From Megascapheus bottae (lineage: Eukaryota > Chordata > Mammalia > Rodentia > Geomyidae), in the NCBI GenBank assembly GCA_024803745.1, contig JANJXV010000043.1, positions 5,291,518 through 5,355,517 on the forward strand: a stretch of DNA of 64,000 bases, read 5' to 3'. Below, piece after piece: positions 24,621-38,008 of this stretch. The notes beneath the pieces were generated by a model. That model did no database searches, was not told the origin of the DNA, and saw only the letters and a program-made list of their open reading frames with translations. The translations under genes and the position numbers were made by a program. Positions within the stretch are counted from its first letter, which is position 1; every line of letters begins with the position of its first letter.

Positions 24621-24884
24621 GGGTGGAGGAGAGAGAGGGGTGAGCTCTCTCTCTCTCTGGTAAGGAAACAACACACAATGTACTGAATGGAGAAACCTGG
24701 AAGGTTCTCTCAAAGATCTAGGTTACACAGGAGCCTGCATTCACCCCTGTCACTCAGCACTGTGTCCCAGCCAGAGCAATCCATCAAGAGAAAGAAAAAC
24801 ATGCACTCAAATTTGAAAAAATAATACATCCCAGAGTGTCACTGTGTGTACAAGATATGACCTCCACTAAAGTAACTCCAAAAA

Positions 24885-25114
24885 TCAGTTCTGGTGCCAG
24901 TGGCTCAAGCCCAAACCCCCAGCTACTGCACAGGCTGAGATCTGAGGATGGAAACTCACAGTCATAATAGGCCTGAAGTCCTCCAGGACCTTTTTTCCAG
25001 TTCAGTAGGAACAAGACAGAAATGGAGTTGTGGCAGAAGTGATAGAGCACCAACCTTCAGCACAAAAGGTTAGGGAGAATTCTCCAATCCAGAACACCAG
25101 GCCGAGAACCACCA

Positions 25115-25174
<60 letters not shown>

Positions 25175-25175
25175 A
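24885..25175 (+). repeat. Composite SINE with (CA)n tail
   Basis: A SINE beginning ggtgccagtggctcaag, ID-like second half, then (CA)n at about 25115-25172. Its partner in opposite orientation starts about 85 bp further on. The pair is repeated in U2, U3 and U5. Confidence 0.8.
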
Positions 25176-25249
25176 TCCATCTTTCAATAGGATCAGGAGG
25201 AAATGATATGTTTCCAGTTTTATTTAGGGGGTGTCATTTCTTTTCCTGT

Positions 25250-25515
25250 GTGTCTGTCTGTGTGTGTGTGTGCATGTGTGTATGTGTGTTGCTCTTGGAG
25301 CTTGAAATCAGAGCCTGGGCATTGTCCATGACTCTTTTTGCTCAAGGATTCTGCTCTTCTGCTTGAGCCACAGCTCCATTCTGCCTTTTTAGTGGTTCAT
25401 TGATGAGAAGAGTCTACAGACTTTTCTGCCCCACTGGCTTCTAACTCTAAATCCTCACATCTCAGCCTCCTAAGTATTTCGAATTACAGGCCTGAGCCAG
25501 CAGCACCTAGCTGAG
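25250..25515 (-). repeat. Composite SINE with (TG)n tail (inverted partner)
   Basis: A (TG)n-rich run (25250-25290) followed by the complement of a composite SINE (gctcttggagcttgaa ... caggcctgagccagcagca). It faces the preceding SINE tail to tail. Confidence 0.8.
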
Positions 25516-25554
25516 ATTGTTTTCTTTTTCCTTTTTCTCTTTCTTTAGTTTTTT

Positions 25555-25790
25555 TTGTCCGTTCTTGGACTTGAACTCAGCCTGGATGCTGTCCCTGAGC
25601 TCTTCAGCTCAACACTACCACCATACTCCTTGAGCCACCGCCACACTTCTGCTTTTCTGGTGGTTAACTGGAGATAAGAGTCTCATGGATTTGAATGCCT
25701 GGGCTGGTTTTGAACCAAGATCCTCTGATCTCAGCCTTCTGAGTAGCTAGGATGACAAGAGTGTGCCACCATGCCTGGCCGGTGTTTTCT
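25555..25790 (-). repeat. Composite SINE
   Basis: Complement of a composite SINE from cttggacttgaactcagcct to gtgtgccaccatgcctggc. Equivalent copies lie at 34800-35010, 42735-42955 and 58980-59200, each just before the next unit's start anchor. Confidence 0.82.
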
Positions 25791-26153
25791 AAGCTGACTT
25801 CATAGAAATCCAGCAATTGGGCCAAGGGGAGCAGCAACAGAAGGTAAGGAATTAGGGGCTGATATGAGAGAAATGAAGATCAGAAAATACAAATGTCCAG
25901 TTAACCAGGGAGGATACATTCATTAAAAAATAATTAAATGTTCATAAATTGATTAAATCCACTGAACAGGGCACTGAGCTATTCGTGTGATATTCTGAAT
26001 GGATACTAAGAGTAACATATATGAGGTACCAAATATAATGTTATAGGGTGCTGGGTGTCTCAGTGTGCTGCTGACCAAACAAAACATGGGATTTTTATCT
26101 ATAACTTCCAAGTATAAGACACTATTAAATAATGAATGAAAATCAAGAAATTG

Positions 26154-27767
<1,614 letters not shown>

Positions 27768-27782
27768 AAAATCAAGAAATTG

Positions 27783-28680
27783 TTTTTCCCTCTAGAGATC
27801 AAGTGATCTATTACATGTCCAAAGATTCTCCAAGGCAGATGCCAAAACGACATGGCTCCAGAGATTTTGTTCCTATAGTAATTAATAGGTCCTTTGAGAA
27901 TTCATTGTTATCCTTTTTATCAAAACAAAAGAAACTGTGTTCCCCTTGGAATAAATTAATTCCACTCACCCTTTTACAGTCTACAATAATACAAGAAATT
28001 AACCTAAATCTGTTTATCCATGATGTCATCTTCACTTTAACTCATGGGAACAAAATGGTTTGGAGACAGGAAAGACATTTCATTTCATAAAGACAATTAT
28101 TTCATGAAAGGCAATTCATTTCCTGAAGAGATCTTAGTAGATACATCAATTGAGTTGCAAGAAACTGCACAAGCTTCTGACTCCCTTCTCTGAATCCAGT
28201 CTCGGTCAAAACCCCAGCCGACAAACTTCTAAGGAGGAGTTGGGGAGATAAGAAATCTTCAGTGATAACCAAAATACAGAACCATGTTATCATGGTAAAG
28301 ACGGGAAATGTAAATTTATGATCAGTGAGGGAAAACAAGAGAAAAAGAAAATGGGGTGTGTAGCAAGCAATTTTCTGGAATAGTGAGGCTGGGAAGGGCC
28401 AGAAGGGAGCTCGTCATCTGCAGATGTGGTCCCAGAACTCTGAGGCACTTGGAACTCTAAGGCTTTGTGAACTCTGATTTCCCTTCTTTCTCTCACTTTC
28501 TGCAACCTAGAGCGCATTCTTCATGAAGTTCCCTTCTGAAAGGTCTCTCGCTTTTCTTCACTCTTTCCCAATAATCAGCATCATCTGTCAGCTTTGCTAC
28601 ATCCAATTATGTATTTGTTTATCACCCGCTAAAGCTCCAATGTGCACCAGGTATTGTCTTTTGGGTTCCAGGCCAGGGAC
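27783..28680. other. Unit sequence without genes (U2)
   Basis: Unit DNA shared with 17540-18340, 35390-36280, 43320-44220 and 59580-60340. It is AT-rich and non-coding as far as can be seen. It contains the anchors ttgcaagaaactgcacaag and catgaagttcccttctg. Confidence 0.6.
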
Positions 28681-28684
28681 GTGT

Positions 28685-28734
<50 letters not shown>

Positions 28735-28935
28735 CTAGACCTGGGCCTTCGACTCTAACCGTGGTACTGTCCCTCAGCTCCTTTTGCTCAAGGCTAGCAC
28801 TCCACTATTGGAGCTGCATCTCCACTTCCAGCTTTTTCTGTCATTATTTGGAAATAAGGGTCTCATAGACTTTCCTGCCGAGTCTGGCTTTGAACTGCCA
28901 TTGTCAGATCTAAGACTCCTGAGCAATGATGATTA
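28681..28935 (-). repeat. (TG)n microsatellite with composite SINE
   Basis: (TG)n at 28681-28733 followed by the complement of a composite SINE (cctgggccttcgactctaac to gagcaatgatgattacagag). Matching pairs lie at 44225-44520 and 50435-50640. The SINE tail seeded the microsatellite. Confidence 0.78.
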
Positions 28936-29094
28936 CAGAGATGAAACACCAGTGCAGGCTTTGATTGGAATTTTTTTCTTATCCTCTCCAATATTTTGTT
29001 GGCATATTTGACTGACAATGTATGGTTTGTTTCCCATTAGTGTCCATAACAAAATCTAGCCAACAAAAGAATTATTAGTAAGGAAGAATTCCCC

Positions 29095-29395
29095 TTCATG
29101 TGTGTGTCTGTGTGTGCGTGTGTGTCTGTGTGTCTGTGTGTGGGTGTGTGTCTGTGTCTGTGTGTGTGTGTGCCTGCATGTACATGTGCCAATCATGGGT
29201 CTTGAACTGTGCACCTGGGCACTGTCCCTGAGCTTCTGAGCCATACCAAGTGAACTAGAGCTCACATGTCGCTTTTTAGTAATTAATCAGGAATGATAAT
29301 GTCATGGATTTCCCTGCCTTAGCTGGCTTCACACATTGATATGTCAATTGCAGCCTCTTAGCAGCTAGAATGCCAGCTGTAAGCCACCTTCCCAC
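29095..29395 (-). repeat. (TG)n microsatellite with old SINE
   Basis: A (TG)n-like run (29097-29172) and the complement of a diverged SINE (gggtcttgaactgtgcacct to gctagaatgccagctgtaag), parallel to 18598-18870. Confidence 0.65.
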
Positions 29396-29673
29396 ACTTA
29401 GTTCTGCACATGCACACTGGCTTCTGTGTGTGCACAGAATGGATTTCTATGTATACCAACTGGAAAAAGGGGTTTTGCTGTGGTATTTCCACACGGGCAT
29501 ATATTGTGGTTTGATCAAAATAAACCCCTCTGTAACTCTTTTTTGGCACATAGTCCTGCCCCGATTTCAAGGTTTAGTGGATTTTTCATCTTCATCTTCA
29601 CATATATTCTGCATTATTCAACCCCACCATTCCTTCCCTGTCCCTCAGGCTTGTCCCCATAAACATTTACATT

Positions 29674-29675
<2 letters not shown>

Positions 29676-29757
<82 letters not shown>
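29676..29757. repeat. (TA)n followed by (GA)n
   Basis: An alternating TA run (29676-29728) directly followed by (GA)n (29729-29757), at the place where U3 and U4 have GATA-type tetranucleotides. The unit-specific change of motif shows rapid turnover at this position. Confidence 0.9.
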
Positions 29758-29758
<1 letters not shown>

Positions 29759-29873
29759 ACTGAGCATATGAATCAAATTCATTCAGTTTATTATTGCATG
29801 ATCCATTAATTCTGCTGATTTCCATACAATAGGTTCCTGCTCCAGAGCATGAAATCTCACACATGTGTTGTAT

Positions 29874-29875
<2 letters not shown>

Positions 29876-29922
<47 letters not shown>

Positions 29923-30110
29923 CAGTCCTCAGGTTTAAACTCAGAGTTTCTGAGACTTCTTACTCAAGGCCATTGCTAGGCCCACTGTCATCTTTTTAGT
30001 GCTAAAAATATAGATAAGAGTCTGACCGACTTTTCTTGCCCAGAATGACTTAGAACCCCAAGCCTTAGCTCTCCACTTCCTGAGTAGCTGGGATTACAGG
30101 CATGAACTAA
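29876..30110 (-). repeat. (TG)n with composite SINE
   Basis: (TG)n at 29876-29921, then the complement of a SINE with gagtagctgggattacaggc near its end. Corresponds to 46151-46400 in U4. Confidence 0.75.
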
Positions 30111-30714
30111 ATGTGCTAAGCACATTATGTTATTTTAATGATATTGTGTTCCTTTCTCCTCAATTCTATGTAGCTGGTAGTCTCTTTTTTACCCTCTCTC
30201 ATACTTTGGAAGAAATCACCTAGGGGAATTCTCTGTCCGGAGGCATCCACAGCTATGTTGACCAGCCATGCTATATTCCATCCACATCCAGGAACTTCAT
30301 GTAGTGAGATCTTCCCCACAAATGCTCCCATTCCTGAGACAGATGCTCGCTCCATGGACTGCACACAACAGGAGGACAACTCGATCCTATTATATGGTGA
30401 ACATTACCTCCACCAGGAAAATAGGTAAAAGAATTAATTGTGCCTGAGAGTTGAAAGTGCTTCCTGAAAGGTGAAGGCAGTGGAAAATGTGGACAGAGAA
30501 ATGGAGAGAGGAAACGTGGGCAAACTCATTCGTAACATTCAGTGTACAAACGTGAAGCTGGAACTGGGTGAACTGAGGGAGGGGTTGGACTGGGAAGGGT
30601 CGGGGAGAGCATGGAAGGAGTGACATGGATGAAATGGCCTTGTACTCACAAACTGATCATTGAATCATAGCCCCATAGTGCCACTACTTAAAAGCAAGGT
30701 TTAGAAAAATACAT
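30110..30714. other. Conserved OR-upstream module, U2 (with deletion)
   Basis: Same module as 20770-21428, but the part with the donor-like acag/gtaaca and about 85 following bases is missing: ccatccacatccaggaac at about 30278 joins two parts separated in the other units. The OR downstream in this unit is nevertheless open. Confidence 0.5.
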
Positions 30715-30906
30715 GTAATAGGGACTAGAGCAAAGCCTAGTGGTAGAGTGCTTGCCTAGCAGGCAAGAATACCCGAGTTTGATTCCTCAGTGCCACATAT
30801 ATAGAAAAAGCTGAAGTGGTGCCATGGCTCAAGTACTAGTGCTCTAACTTTGACAGGCCCACGGACAGTGCCCAGGCCTTGGGATCAAGCCGCAGGACTA
30901 GCAAAA
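30715..30906 (+). repeat. Dimeric ID-like SINE
   Basis: First monomer with gtggtagagtgcttgcctag and a B-box-like gtttgattcctc, then the ID-like second monomer ending gcaggactagcaaaacacaa. Same insertion as in U1 and U4. Confidence 0.78.
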
Positions 30907-31086
30907 CACAAAATCTCTGAGTAAATGAATACAAGACAGGGATATTTACCCACATATTACAATATGAAGGTGAGTGGAGGCAAATTTGGCTGTGCAGGTA
31001 AAACCCGGGGAGCCATTAGGAAACAAAAAAGGCACCTGGCAGGGGAAGGACATGACCACTTGAGCTGGCAGTGGGCATTGATTGAA

Positions 31087-31107
31087 ATTTTCCTTACTTG
31101 TCCCAAG
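31087..31107 (+). promoter_or_regulatory. Candidate 3' splice acceptor of the OR coding exon
   Basis: A pyrimidine-rich run ending in AG (ttccttacttgtcccaag), 16 bp before the OR start codon. OR coding exons are usually preceded by an acceptor that joins a noncoding 5' exon. The site is conserved in all five units. Confidence 0.4.
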
Positions 31108-31123
31108 GAAAACACCTAGGGCT

Positions 31124-32071
31124 ATGACAGCACAAAACCACACAGGGGAATCACCATTCCTCCTCCTGGGCCTCTCAGATGACCCTCAACTCCAGCCCAT
31201 CCTCTTTGGGCTCTTCCTGTCCATGTACCGGATCACCATACACGGAAATCTGCTCATCATCCTGGCAGTCACCTCTGACCCCCACCTCCACACGCCCATG
31301 TACTTCTTCCCCTCCAACCTGTCCTTTGTGGACATCTGCTTTACCTCCACCACAATCCCCAAGATGCTGGTGAACATCCAGACCCAGAGGAAAGACATCT
31401 CCTACCCAGAGTGCCTCACTCAGGTGTATTTCTTCATGATTTTTGTTGGAATGGATAATTTCCTATTGATGGTGATGGCTTATGATCGCTTTGTGGCCAT
31501 CTGTCACCCACTGAACTACCCACTTATCATGAACCCTCACTTCTGTGGCCTCCTGGTGCTCGTGTCTTGGCTTCTCATTTTCTGCATCTCACAAATCCAT
31601 GTTGTACTGATGAGGAAATTAACCTTCTCCCCGGGAACCACCATCCCCCATTTCTTCTGTGAACTAGCTCAGATTCTCCAGGTGGCCAGTTCTGACACCC
31701 TCATCAATGACATCTGGATGTACCTGGCTATTGTGCTCTTCGGTGTGTTTCCTGCCTTAGGAATCTTCTTCTCTTACCATCAGATCCTCTCCTCTTTAAT
31801 GAAGATGTCCAACACAGCTACCAAGCACAAAGCCTTCTCCACCTGTGGCTCTCACCTCTGCGTGGTCTCCTTGTTCTATGGGACAGGACTTGGGGTGTAC
31901 CTCAGCTCTGCAGTGTCCTCCTCTGCCCACAGAAGCAAGGGGGCCTCGGTGATGTACACAGTGGTCACTCCCATGCTGAACCCCTTCATCTACAGCCTGA
32001 GGAACCAGGACGTAATGGGGGCCCTCGAGAGACTGCCAGGCAGAGTGGTCTCCTGTCTTGATGGATTGTGA
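31124..32071 (+). CDS. Olfactory receptor, OR7-like, intact (U2)
   Basis: Seven-transmembrane odorant receptor expected in olfactory sensory neurons, signalling through Golf. The frame is 315 codons, the normal OR length. The start at 31124 was chosen over the upstream in-frame ATG at 31082 because MTAQNHTGE carries the N-glycosylation sequon typical of OR N-termini. Landmarks: HGN in TM1, HLHTPMYFF in the first cytoplasmic loop, the EC1 Cys (PECLTQ), [15 protein letters not shown] at the TM3 end, SYHQILSSL in TM5, [12 protein letters not shown] in TM6, and [15 protein letters not shown] in TM7. Oddities: PMYFFP instead of PMYFFL in TM2, and SMYRIT instead of SMYLIT in TM1. Both put unusual residues inside membrane helices and may weaken the receptor. 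Confidence 0.95.
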   Translation: MTAQNHTGESPFLLLGLSDDPQLQPILFGLFLSMYRITIHGNLLIILAVTSDPHLHTPMYFFPSNLSFVDICFTSTTIPKMLVNIQTQRKDISYPECLTQVYFFMIFVGMDNFLLMVMAYDRFVAICHPLNYPLIMNPHFCGLLVLVSWLLIFCISQIHVVLMRKLTFSPGTTIPHFFCELAQILQVASSDTLINDIWMYLAIVLFGVFPALGIFFSYHQILSSLMKMSNTATKHKAFSTCGSHLCVVSLFYGTGLGVYLSSAVSSSAHRSKGASVMYTVVTPMLNPFIYSLRNQDVMGALERLPGRVVSCLDGL

Positions 32072-32459
32072 AGCACAGAACAAAGTAATCCACTGGAAGT
32101 GGGAAGACAAATTGGTTGAATATCAGATCAGTGCTACTTTTCCTCCATTATAGGATTCAGTGTATATGTATGTATAGACTTTTCCATCTACAAACGACGT
32201 ACTTATTCACGTGTGCCACCAAAGCCCCTATGGTTTTCTCTGTCCATGTTTAGACATCTATCTTTCAAGGAAATTTACTTGCTATCCATCAGAAGAACAA
32301 CTTCTGTTTTCAGTGTGAATTTTTCTTAATAGTCCTATTTGGGTTACTGTTGCACAACTTTCGTGGGCATTTCCAATTGAGCATAGAAAACACTTATCAC
32401 AATCCAAATTTACACGGTATCCCTGTAAGTTATCCTCTTCTATATTAATTATTCCTCCT

Positions 32460-32542
32460 CAAACACAAAACTACTTCTTCTTCTCCTCCTTCTCATCCTT
32501 CTTTAACTCCTCCCCTTCTTCCTCCTCCACCTCCTCCTCGAA
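32460..32542. repeat. (CTT/CCT)n tract with deletion junction
   Basis: A pyrimidine tract that in U1, U4 and U5 is followed by a SINE. Here ctcctcctcg joins directly to aagaatccaaataaaatccc, so the SINE and some flank (about 300 bp) are missing. The same junction occurs in U3 at about 39393. Confidence 0.8.
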
Positions 32543-32896
32543 GAATCCAAATAAAATCCCAACACATTCAGAACAGCAATTGTGTCCTTACATGAGAGAT
32601 TTTGTTTTAAGTTTGAGGGCAATTCTTTTTTTTCTTTACTAATTTCTCTTTCCCACTCAGATATGAACGTGTTTCCATCATCGCTATACTAAGAGACATC
32701 CTCAGACAACAGGCAAGAGTCTGAGGATGCCTGTTTCTTCTCATACTCACCAGAATTTTTGTTGTAGATTTTCTTCACGATTGACATAATACAGAATCAC
32801 AGTGTTTTATTGATTTGCATGTCCTATGTAGTGAAAAGGTTGAATATTTATCTGTGGATTTCTTTATGGCCATTTTACCTCTCTTAAAGATTGTCT
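32543..32896. other. Unit sequence downstream of the OR (U2), no gene
   Basis: About 350 bp shared with 23310-23650, 39400-40845 (interrupted there by L1) and 57060-57420. No feature recognised. Confidence 0.6.
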
Positions 32897-33115
32897 TGGC
32901 TGGGACCAGTGGCTCACATCTATAATCCTAGCTACTCAGGAGCTTCAAATTTGAGGATCGCAATGGAAAGCCAGCCTGGGCATTTATCTACAATTGACTG
33001 CTAGAAATCCAGAAGTGGTTCTGTGACTCAAGGGGTAGAGCAGTAGCCTTGAACTGAAGAGCTCAAGAACAGCAACCAGGCCCAGAGATCAAGCCCTATC
33101 ACCAACCAAAAAAAT
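32897..33115 (+). repeat. Composite SINE
   Basis: Composite SINE (gggaccagtggctcacatct ... cagagatcaagccctatcac), orthologous within the array to 23655-23915 and 40848-41045. Confidence 0.8.
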
Positions 33116-33552
33116 GAATGTGTAAATAAATCAACATTATTTTGTCAATATTTTTCCTCATTGTGAAATCAACTTAATTGTGGACAATTAATTTTTGGTG
33201 CTGAGTATCTGAGAGGCTTTCTTCTACCTCCTGGGACTGGGGCTCTTTGTAAACGAATACCAAACACACTTCTCTCATTCTCATCAGCCTTTCCTATGCT
33301 CTGAATAAAGATTTGATTTGCTGCAATCACTTTTGTCAATTTTCCCTCCTATTTACTGAAATACAACAGAACTTCCAAGAAAGTACTAGTCTTGGCTATA
33401 TCTCCAGTTACATTCTATGTGGTTTCCTGTTGTAATTTCAGCTTCAGGTCTTACAAGCTGAGATGTAGGATGGAGCCTCCAAGCCAGGTTGGAGAGGAAA
33501 GTCTGTGACACTCTTATCTCTACCCATAAAACTGCTGGAAGTAAATGGGGCA

Positions 33553-33785
33553 ACCTGTGCTCACACCTGGATCCTAGTTATTCGGGAGCCTGAGATCTGA
33601 GGATCACAGATCAAACCCAGCCTGGACATGAAAGTCCATCAGACTCTTACCTCCAATTAACCACCTGAAAACTGAAAGTGGTGCTGTAGCTCAAAGAAGG
33701 AGAGTGTTAGCATTGAGAATTCAGAGATAGTGCCCAGGCCTAGAGTTCAAGGCCCACAACAGAGAGAGGAGAGAGACAGAGACAG

Positions 33786-33880
<95 letters not shown>

Positions 33881-33905
33881 GACAGAGAGAGAGAGAGAGA
33901 GAGAG
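33553..33905 (+). repeat. Composite SINE with (GA)n/(GACA)n tail
   Basis: A SINE ending in gttcaaggcccacaacagag, followed by (GA)n, (GACA)n and again (GA)n over 33765-33905. Confidence 0.82.
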
Positions 33906-34124
33906 GTGATCTCTCTCTAGTAAGGAAACAGCAAACAATGTACTGAATGAAGAAAACTGGAAGGTTGTAAGATCTAAATTACACAGGAGCCTGCATTCGC
34001 TGTCACTCAGCACTGTGTCCCAGCCAGAGCAATCCATCAAGAGAAAGAAAAAGTTGCATCCAAATTGGAAAAACAAAACCCAAAATGTCACTGTGTGTAT
34101 AAAATGTGTCCTGCACTAAAGTAA

Positions 34125-34359
34125 CTCCCAAAATCAGTTCTGATGCCAGTGGCTCAACCCTGAACCCGCAGCTACTCCACAGGCTGAGATCTGAGGATGG
34201 AAGCTCCCAGTCATCCTGAGCAGGAAGTCCTCCAGGACCTTATTTCCACTTACATAAGAATAAGACAGAAGTGGAGTTGTGGCAGAAGTGATAAAGCACC
34301 AACCTTGAGCACAAAAGGTATGTGAGAATCCTCCAACCCAGAACTCCAGGCCTAGAACC

Positions 34360-34421
<62 letters not shown>
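34125..34421 (+). repeat. Composite SINE with (CA)n tail
   Basis: SINE (gatgccagtggctcaac ... aggcctagaaccaaca), then about 30 CA repeats (34361-34421). Confidence 0.82.
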
Positions 34422-34422
<1 letters not shown>

Positions 34423-34492
34423 TCCATCTTTCAATAGGATCAGGAGGGAATGATATGTTTCCGGTTTTATTTAGGGGTGTCATTTCTTTTCC

Positions 34493-34494
<2 letters not shown>

Positions 34495-34536
<42 letters not shown>

Positions 34537-34755
34537 GCTCTTGGAGCTTGAACTCAGAGCCTAGGCATTGTCCATGACTCTTTTTGCTCAAGGATTATGC
34601 TCTTCTGCTTGAGCCACCGCTCCATTCTACCTTTTTAGTGGTTCATTGAAGAGAAGACTCTACAGACTTTTCTGCCCCACTGGCTTCTAACTCTAAATCC
34701 TCACATCTCAGCCTCCTAAGTATTTCTAATTACAGGCCTGAGCCAGCAGCACCTA
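34495..34755 (-). repeat. Composite SINE with (TG)n tail (inverted partner)
   Basis: (TG)n at 34495-34535, then the complement of a SINE (gctcttggagcttgaactc ... ggcctgagccagcagca). It faces the (CA)n of the preceding SINE across a spacer of about 73 bp. Confidence 0.82.
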
Positions 34756-34799
34756 GCTGAGATTGTTTGCTTTTTCCTTTTTCTCTTTCTTTGGTTTTT

Positions 34800-35015
34800 T
34801 TGTCCGTTCTTGGACTTGAACTCTGAGCCTGGATGCTGTCCCTGAGATCTTCAGCTCAACACTACCGCCCTACTCCTTGACCCACAGCCCACATCTGCTT
34901 TTCTAGTGGTTATTTGCAGATAAGAGTATCACGGACTTTAGTTCCTGGGCAGGTTTTGAACCAAGATCCTCAGATCAGAGCCTCCTGAGTAGTTAGAACG
35001 ACAGGAGTGAGCAAA
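34800..35015 (-). repeat. Composite SINE
   Basis: Complement of a composite SINE (cttggacttgaactctgagc ... gagtagttagaacgacagg), the last repeat before the U3 start anchor. Confidence 0.8.
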
Positions 35016-36281
35016 AAAACCTAGCAGAATTTTCTAAACTTGATTTCATAGAAATCCAGCAATTGGGCCGAGGGGAGCAATAACAGAAGAAAAGGAACTA
35101 GGGGCTGATATGAGAGAAATGAAGAACAGAAAATACAAATGTCCAGTTTACCAGGGAGGATACATTCATTAACTAATAATTAAATGATTATTCATTTATT
35201 TAATCCATTGTACAGGGCACTGAGCTATTGTTTTGATTTTCTGAATGGATAATAAGGGTAACATATATGAGGTAACAAATACAATTTTATAGTGTCCTGA
35301 GTGTCGCAGTGTGCTGTTATGCAAATTAAACATGGGATTTTTATCTATAATTTCAAAGCATAAGATACTTTAATAATGAAAAAATCAAGAATATTTTTCC
35401 TTAGACATCAAATGATCTATTACATGTCCAAAGTTTCTTCAAGGCAGATGCCAAATCGACATGGCTCCAGAGATTTCGTTCCTATAGAAATTAATAGGTC
35501 CTTTGAGAATTCATTGTTATCTTCTTCTCAAAACAAAAGAACATAACAAAAGGAACTGTGTTCCCCTTGGAATAAATTAATTCCTCTCCCCTGTAACAGC
35601 CTACAATAATGCAAGAAATTAACCTAATACTGTTTATCCATGATGTCATCTTCACTTAACTTATGGGAACAAAATGGCTTGGAGACTAGAAGACATTTCA
35701 TTTCATAAAGACAATTATTTCATGAAAGGCAATTCATTTGATGAGGAGATCTTAGTACACTCATCGATTGAGTTGCAAGAAACTGCACAAGCTTCTGACT
35801 CCCTTCTCTGAATTCAGTCTCCGTGAAAACCCCAGCCAACAAAGTTCTAAGGAGGAGTTGGAGAGACAAGAAATCTTCAGTAATAACCAAAACAGAGAGC
35901 CATGATAGCCTGGTAAAGACAGGGGAAATGTAAATTTATGGACAACAAGAGAAAAAAATGGGGTGAGTAGCAGGCAATCCTCTGGAATAGTGAGGATGAG
36001 AAGGGCCAGAAGTGAGCTCACATCTGCAGGTGAGTTCCCAGAATGGCAAGGAACTTGGAGTTCAGGCTTTGTGAACTCTGGCTTCCCTTCTTTCTCTCAT
36101 TTTCTGCAACCTAGAGCCCCTTTCACATGAAGTTCCCTTCTGAAAGGTCTCTCACTTTTCTTCACTCTTTCCCAATAATCAGCGTTAACTGTCAGCATGC
36201 AACATCCGCTTATGTATTTGTTAATCACCCGTTAAGGTTCCTCTGTACATCAGGTATTGTCTTTTGGGTTCCAGGCCAGGG

Positions 36282-36283
<2 letters not shown>

Positions 36284-36330
<47 letters not shown>

Positions 36331-36640
36331 TGTGTGTGTCTGTGTGTGTCTGTGTGTGTCTGTGTGTGTCTGTGTGTCTGTGTTTCTGCCTTTCTGTGTG
36401 ACGCATGTACATGTGCCAGTCATGGGTCTTGAACTGTGGGTCTGTGCACTCTCCCTGAACTTCTGAGCCATACCAAGTGAACTACAGCAAACATGTGGCT
36501 ATTTGGTAATAATAAAGAATGAGAATCTCATGGATTTCCCTGCCTGAGCTAGTTTCACACCCTGATCCGTCAATTGCAGCCTCTTAGTAGCTCAAATGCC
36601 AGCTGTGAGCCACTAGCACCCAACTTCCCTCACCTGGTTT
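36284..36640 (-). repeat. (TG)n/(TCTGTG)n tract with old SINE
   Basis: (TG)n then tgtgtgtc repeats (36284-36400), followed by the complement of a diverged SINE (gggtcttgaactgtgggtct ... gctcaaatgccagctgtgag). Compared with U2, the intervening SINE of 28734-28935 is missing, so two TG tracts were probably fused by a deletion. Confidence 0.7.
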
Positions 36641-36915
36641 TGCACATGCACACTGGCTTCTGTGTGCACAGAATGGTTTTCTATGTATACCAACTGGAAA
36701 AGGGGGGTTTGCTGGGGTATTTCCATACAGGCATATATGGTGTTTTGATCACACTAAACCCCTCTGTAGCTTTTTCTTTGGTCCATAGTCTCTTCCCCTG
36801 ATTGCAACAGGGTTTAGTGGATTTTATCTTCATCTTCACACATATTCTCTGTTATTCAATCCCACCATTCCTTCCCTGTCCCTCAGGCTTGTGCCCATAA
36901 ACATTTACATTCTAG

Positions 36916-36946
36916 ATACATAGACAGATAAATAGATAGATAGATC

Positions 36947-36980
<34 letters not shown>
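36916..36980. repeat. (GATA)n microsatellite
   Basis: gata tetranucleotide run of about 65 bp, followed by the unit sequence gagcattgagcatatgaa. Confidence 0.9.
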
Positions 36981-37089
36981 GCATTGAGCATATGAACCAA
37001 ATTTATCCAGTTTATTATTGTATGATCCATTAATTCTGCTGATTTCTGCATAATAAGTTCCAGCTCCAGAGCATAAACACATATGCTGT

Positions 37090-37325
37090 GTATTGTATGT
37101 ATGTATGTGTGTTTGTGTGTATGTGCCGGTCCTGGGATTTAAACTCAGTATTCCTGAGACTTGTTAGTCAAGCCTACCACTAATGCCACAGCACTTCCAC
37201 TTTCATATTTTTGGTGCTTCAAATTGGAGTTGAGAGTTTCACAGACTTTCATGCCTAGGCTGGCATTGAACCATGAACCTCAGATCTCAGCCTCCTGAGC
37301 TGCTAGCATGACAGGCATAAGCCCA
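37090..37325 (-). repeat. Composite SINE with short TG/TATG tail
   Basis: Complement of a composite SINE (ggtcctgggatttaaactca ... gctgctagcatgacaggca). The same insertion is in U5 (51606-51805). Confidence 0.75.
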
Positions 37326-37329
37326 AGGG

Positions 37330-37975
37330 CATTTCCTCAATGTATTCTGTATTTGTGATATGATGTTTCTGTCTCAGTTGTTCTATGTGGCTGGTATTCT
37401 TTTTTCAATTGCTCATAGTTTAGAAGGAATTCTCTGTCAGGAGGCATCCACAGCCATGTTGACCAGCCATGCTGTATTCCATCTACACAGGTAACAGATG
37501 TGTCATGTTGAGAACAGTTCAGTCCAGGAACGCTGCCTGGACTCCAGGCGATGTTGCTGAATGGCATCCGGGAACTCCATGTACTGAGGTTTGCCCCACA
37601 AATGCTCCCATTCCTGAGATAAATGCTCGCACCATGGCCTGCAGACACAGTAGGACGACTCCCGGGTGTTGGCCTTTGATGTCTCTTCACATTCACCCAG
37701 CTCCACAAGAAGTAACACAATTATACCTGTGAGTTGAAAGCGTTTTCTGAATGGGGAGGTGAGGGGAAGACATGGGCAGATGAATGGAGTATCCTAATAC
37801 TCAATGTACAAACTTGAAGCTAGAACTGGGTAAACTGAGGGATGGGTGGAGCTGGGAGTCACAGACCATGATGGCATGACAATATACTCACAAGTTCTAC
37901 GTTGAATTGAAAGCCCTTACTACAACTACTTACAACTAACTTCAAATACAACCATGCGAGCGTTCACTGAACTTT
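37330..37975. other. Conserved OR-upstream module, U3
   Basis: The donor-like acag/gtaaca is at 37489-37492. The minus strand has a 127-codon open frame (37720-37337) that resembles the one at 52230-51817 in U5. I recognise no protein family in it. It may be chance conservation caused by recent duplication. Confidence 0.4.
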
Positions 37976-38008
37976 TGCTTTCTTGCCCCAAGGAGAACAG
38001 CCAAGACT

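Larger units (their letters stand above)
17180..25800 (+). repeat. Tandem segmental duplication, unit U1
   Basis: First of six direct units. Shared anchors: the caattgggc ... gggctgatatg segment (17185), ttgcaagaaactgcacaag (17918), catgaagttcctttctgg (18238), the atgttcctgctccagagc segment (about 20545), and ccagccatg near 20920, then the OR. U1 carries the diagnostic segment atagatggaaacatttggta, found otherwise only in U6. Confidence 0.88.

Noticed and set aside
25002..25187. Cys/Val repeat frames at (CA)n and (TG)n tracts
   Set aside because: Microsatellite translations; repeated in all units with different lengths.
31796..32110. About 100-codon minus-strand frames opposite every OR 3' end
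   Set aside because: Shadow frames of the OR coding strand, conserved only because the ORs are duplicates; they occur in the pseudogenes too.
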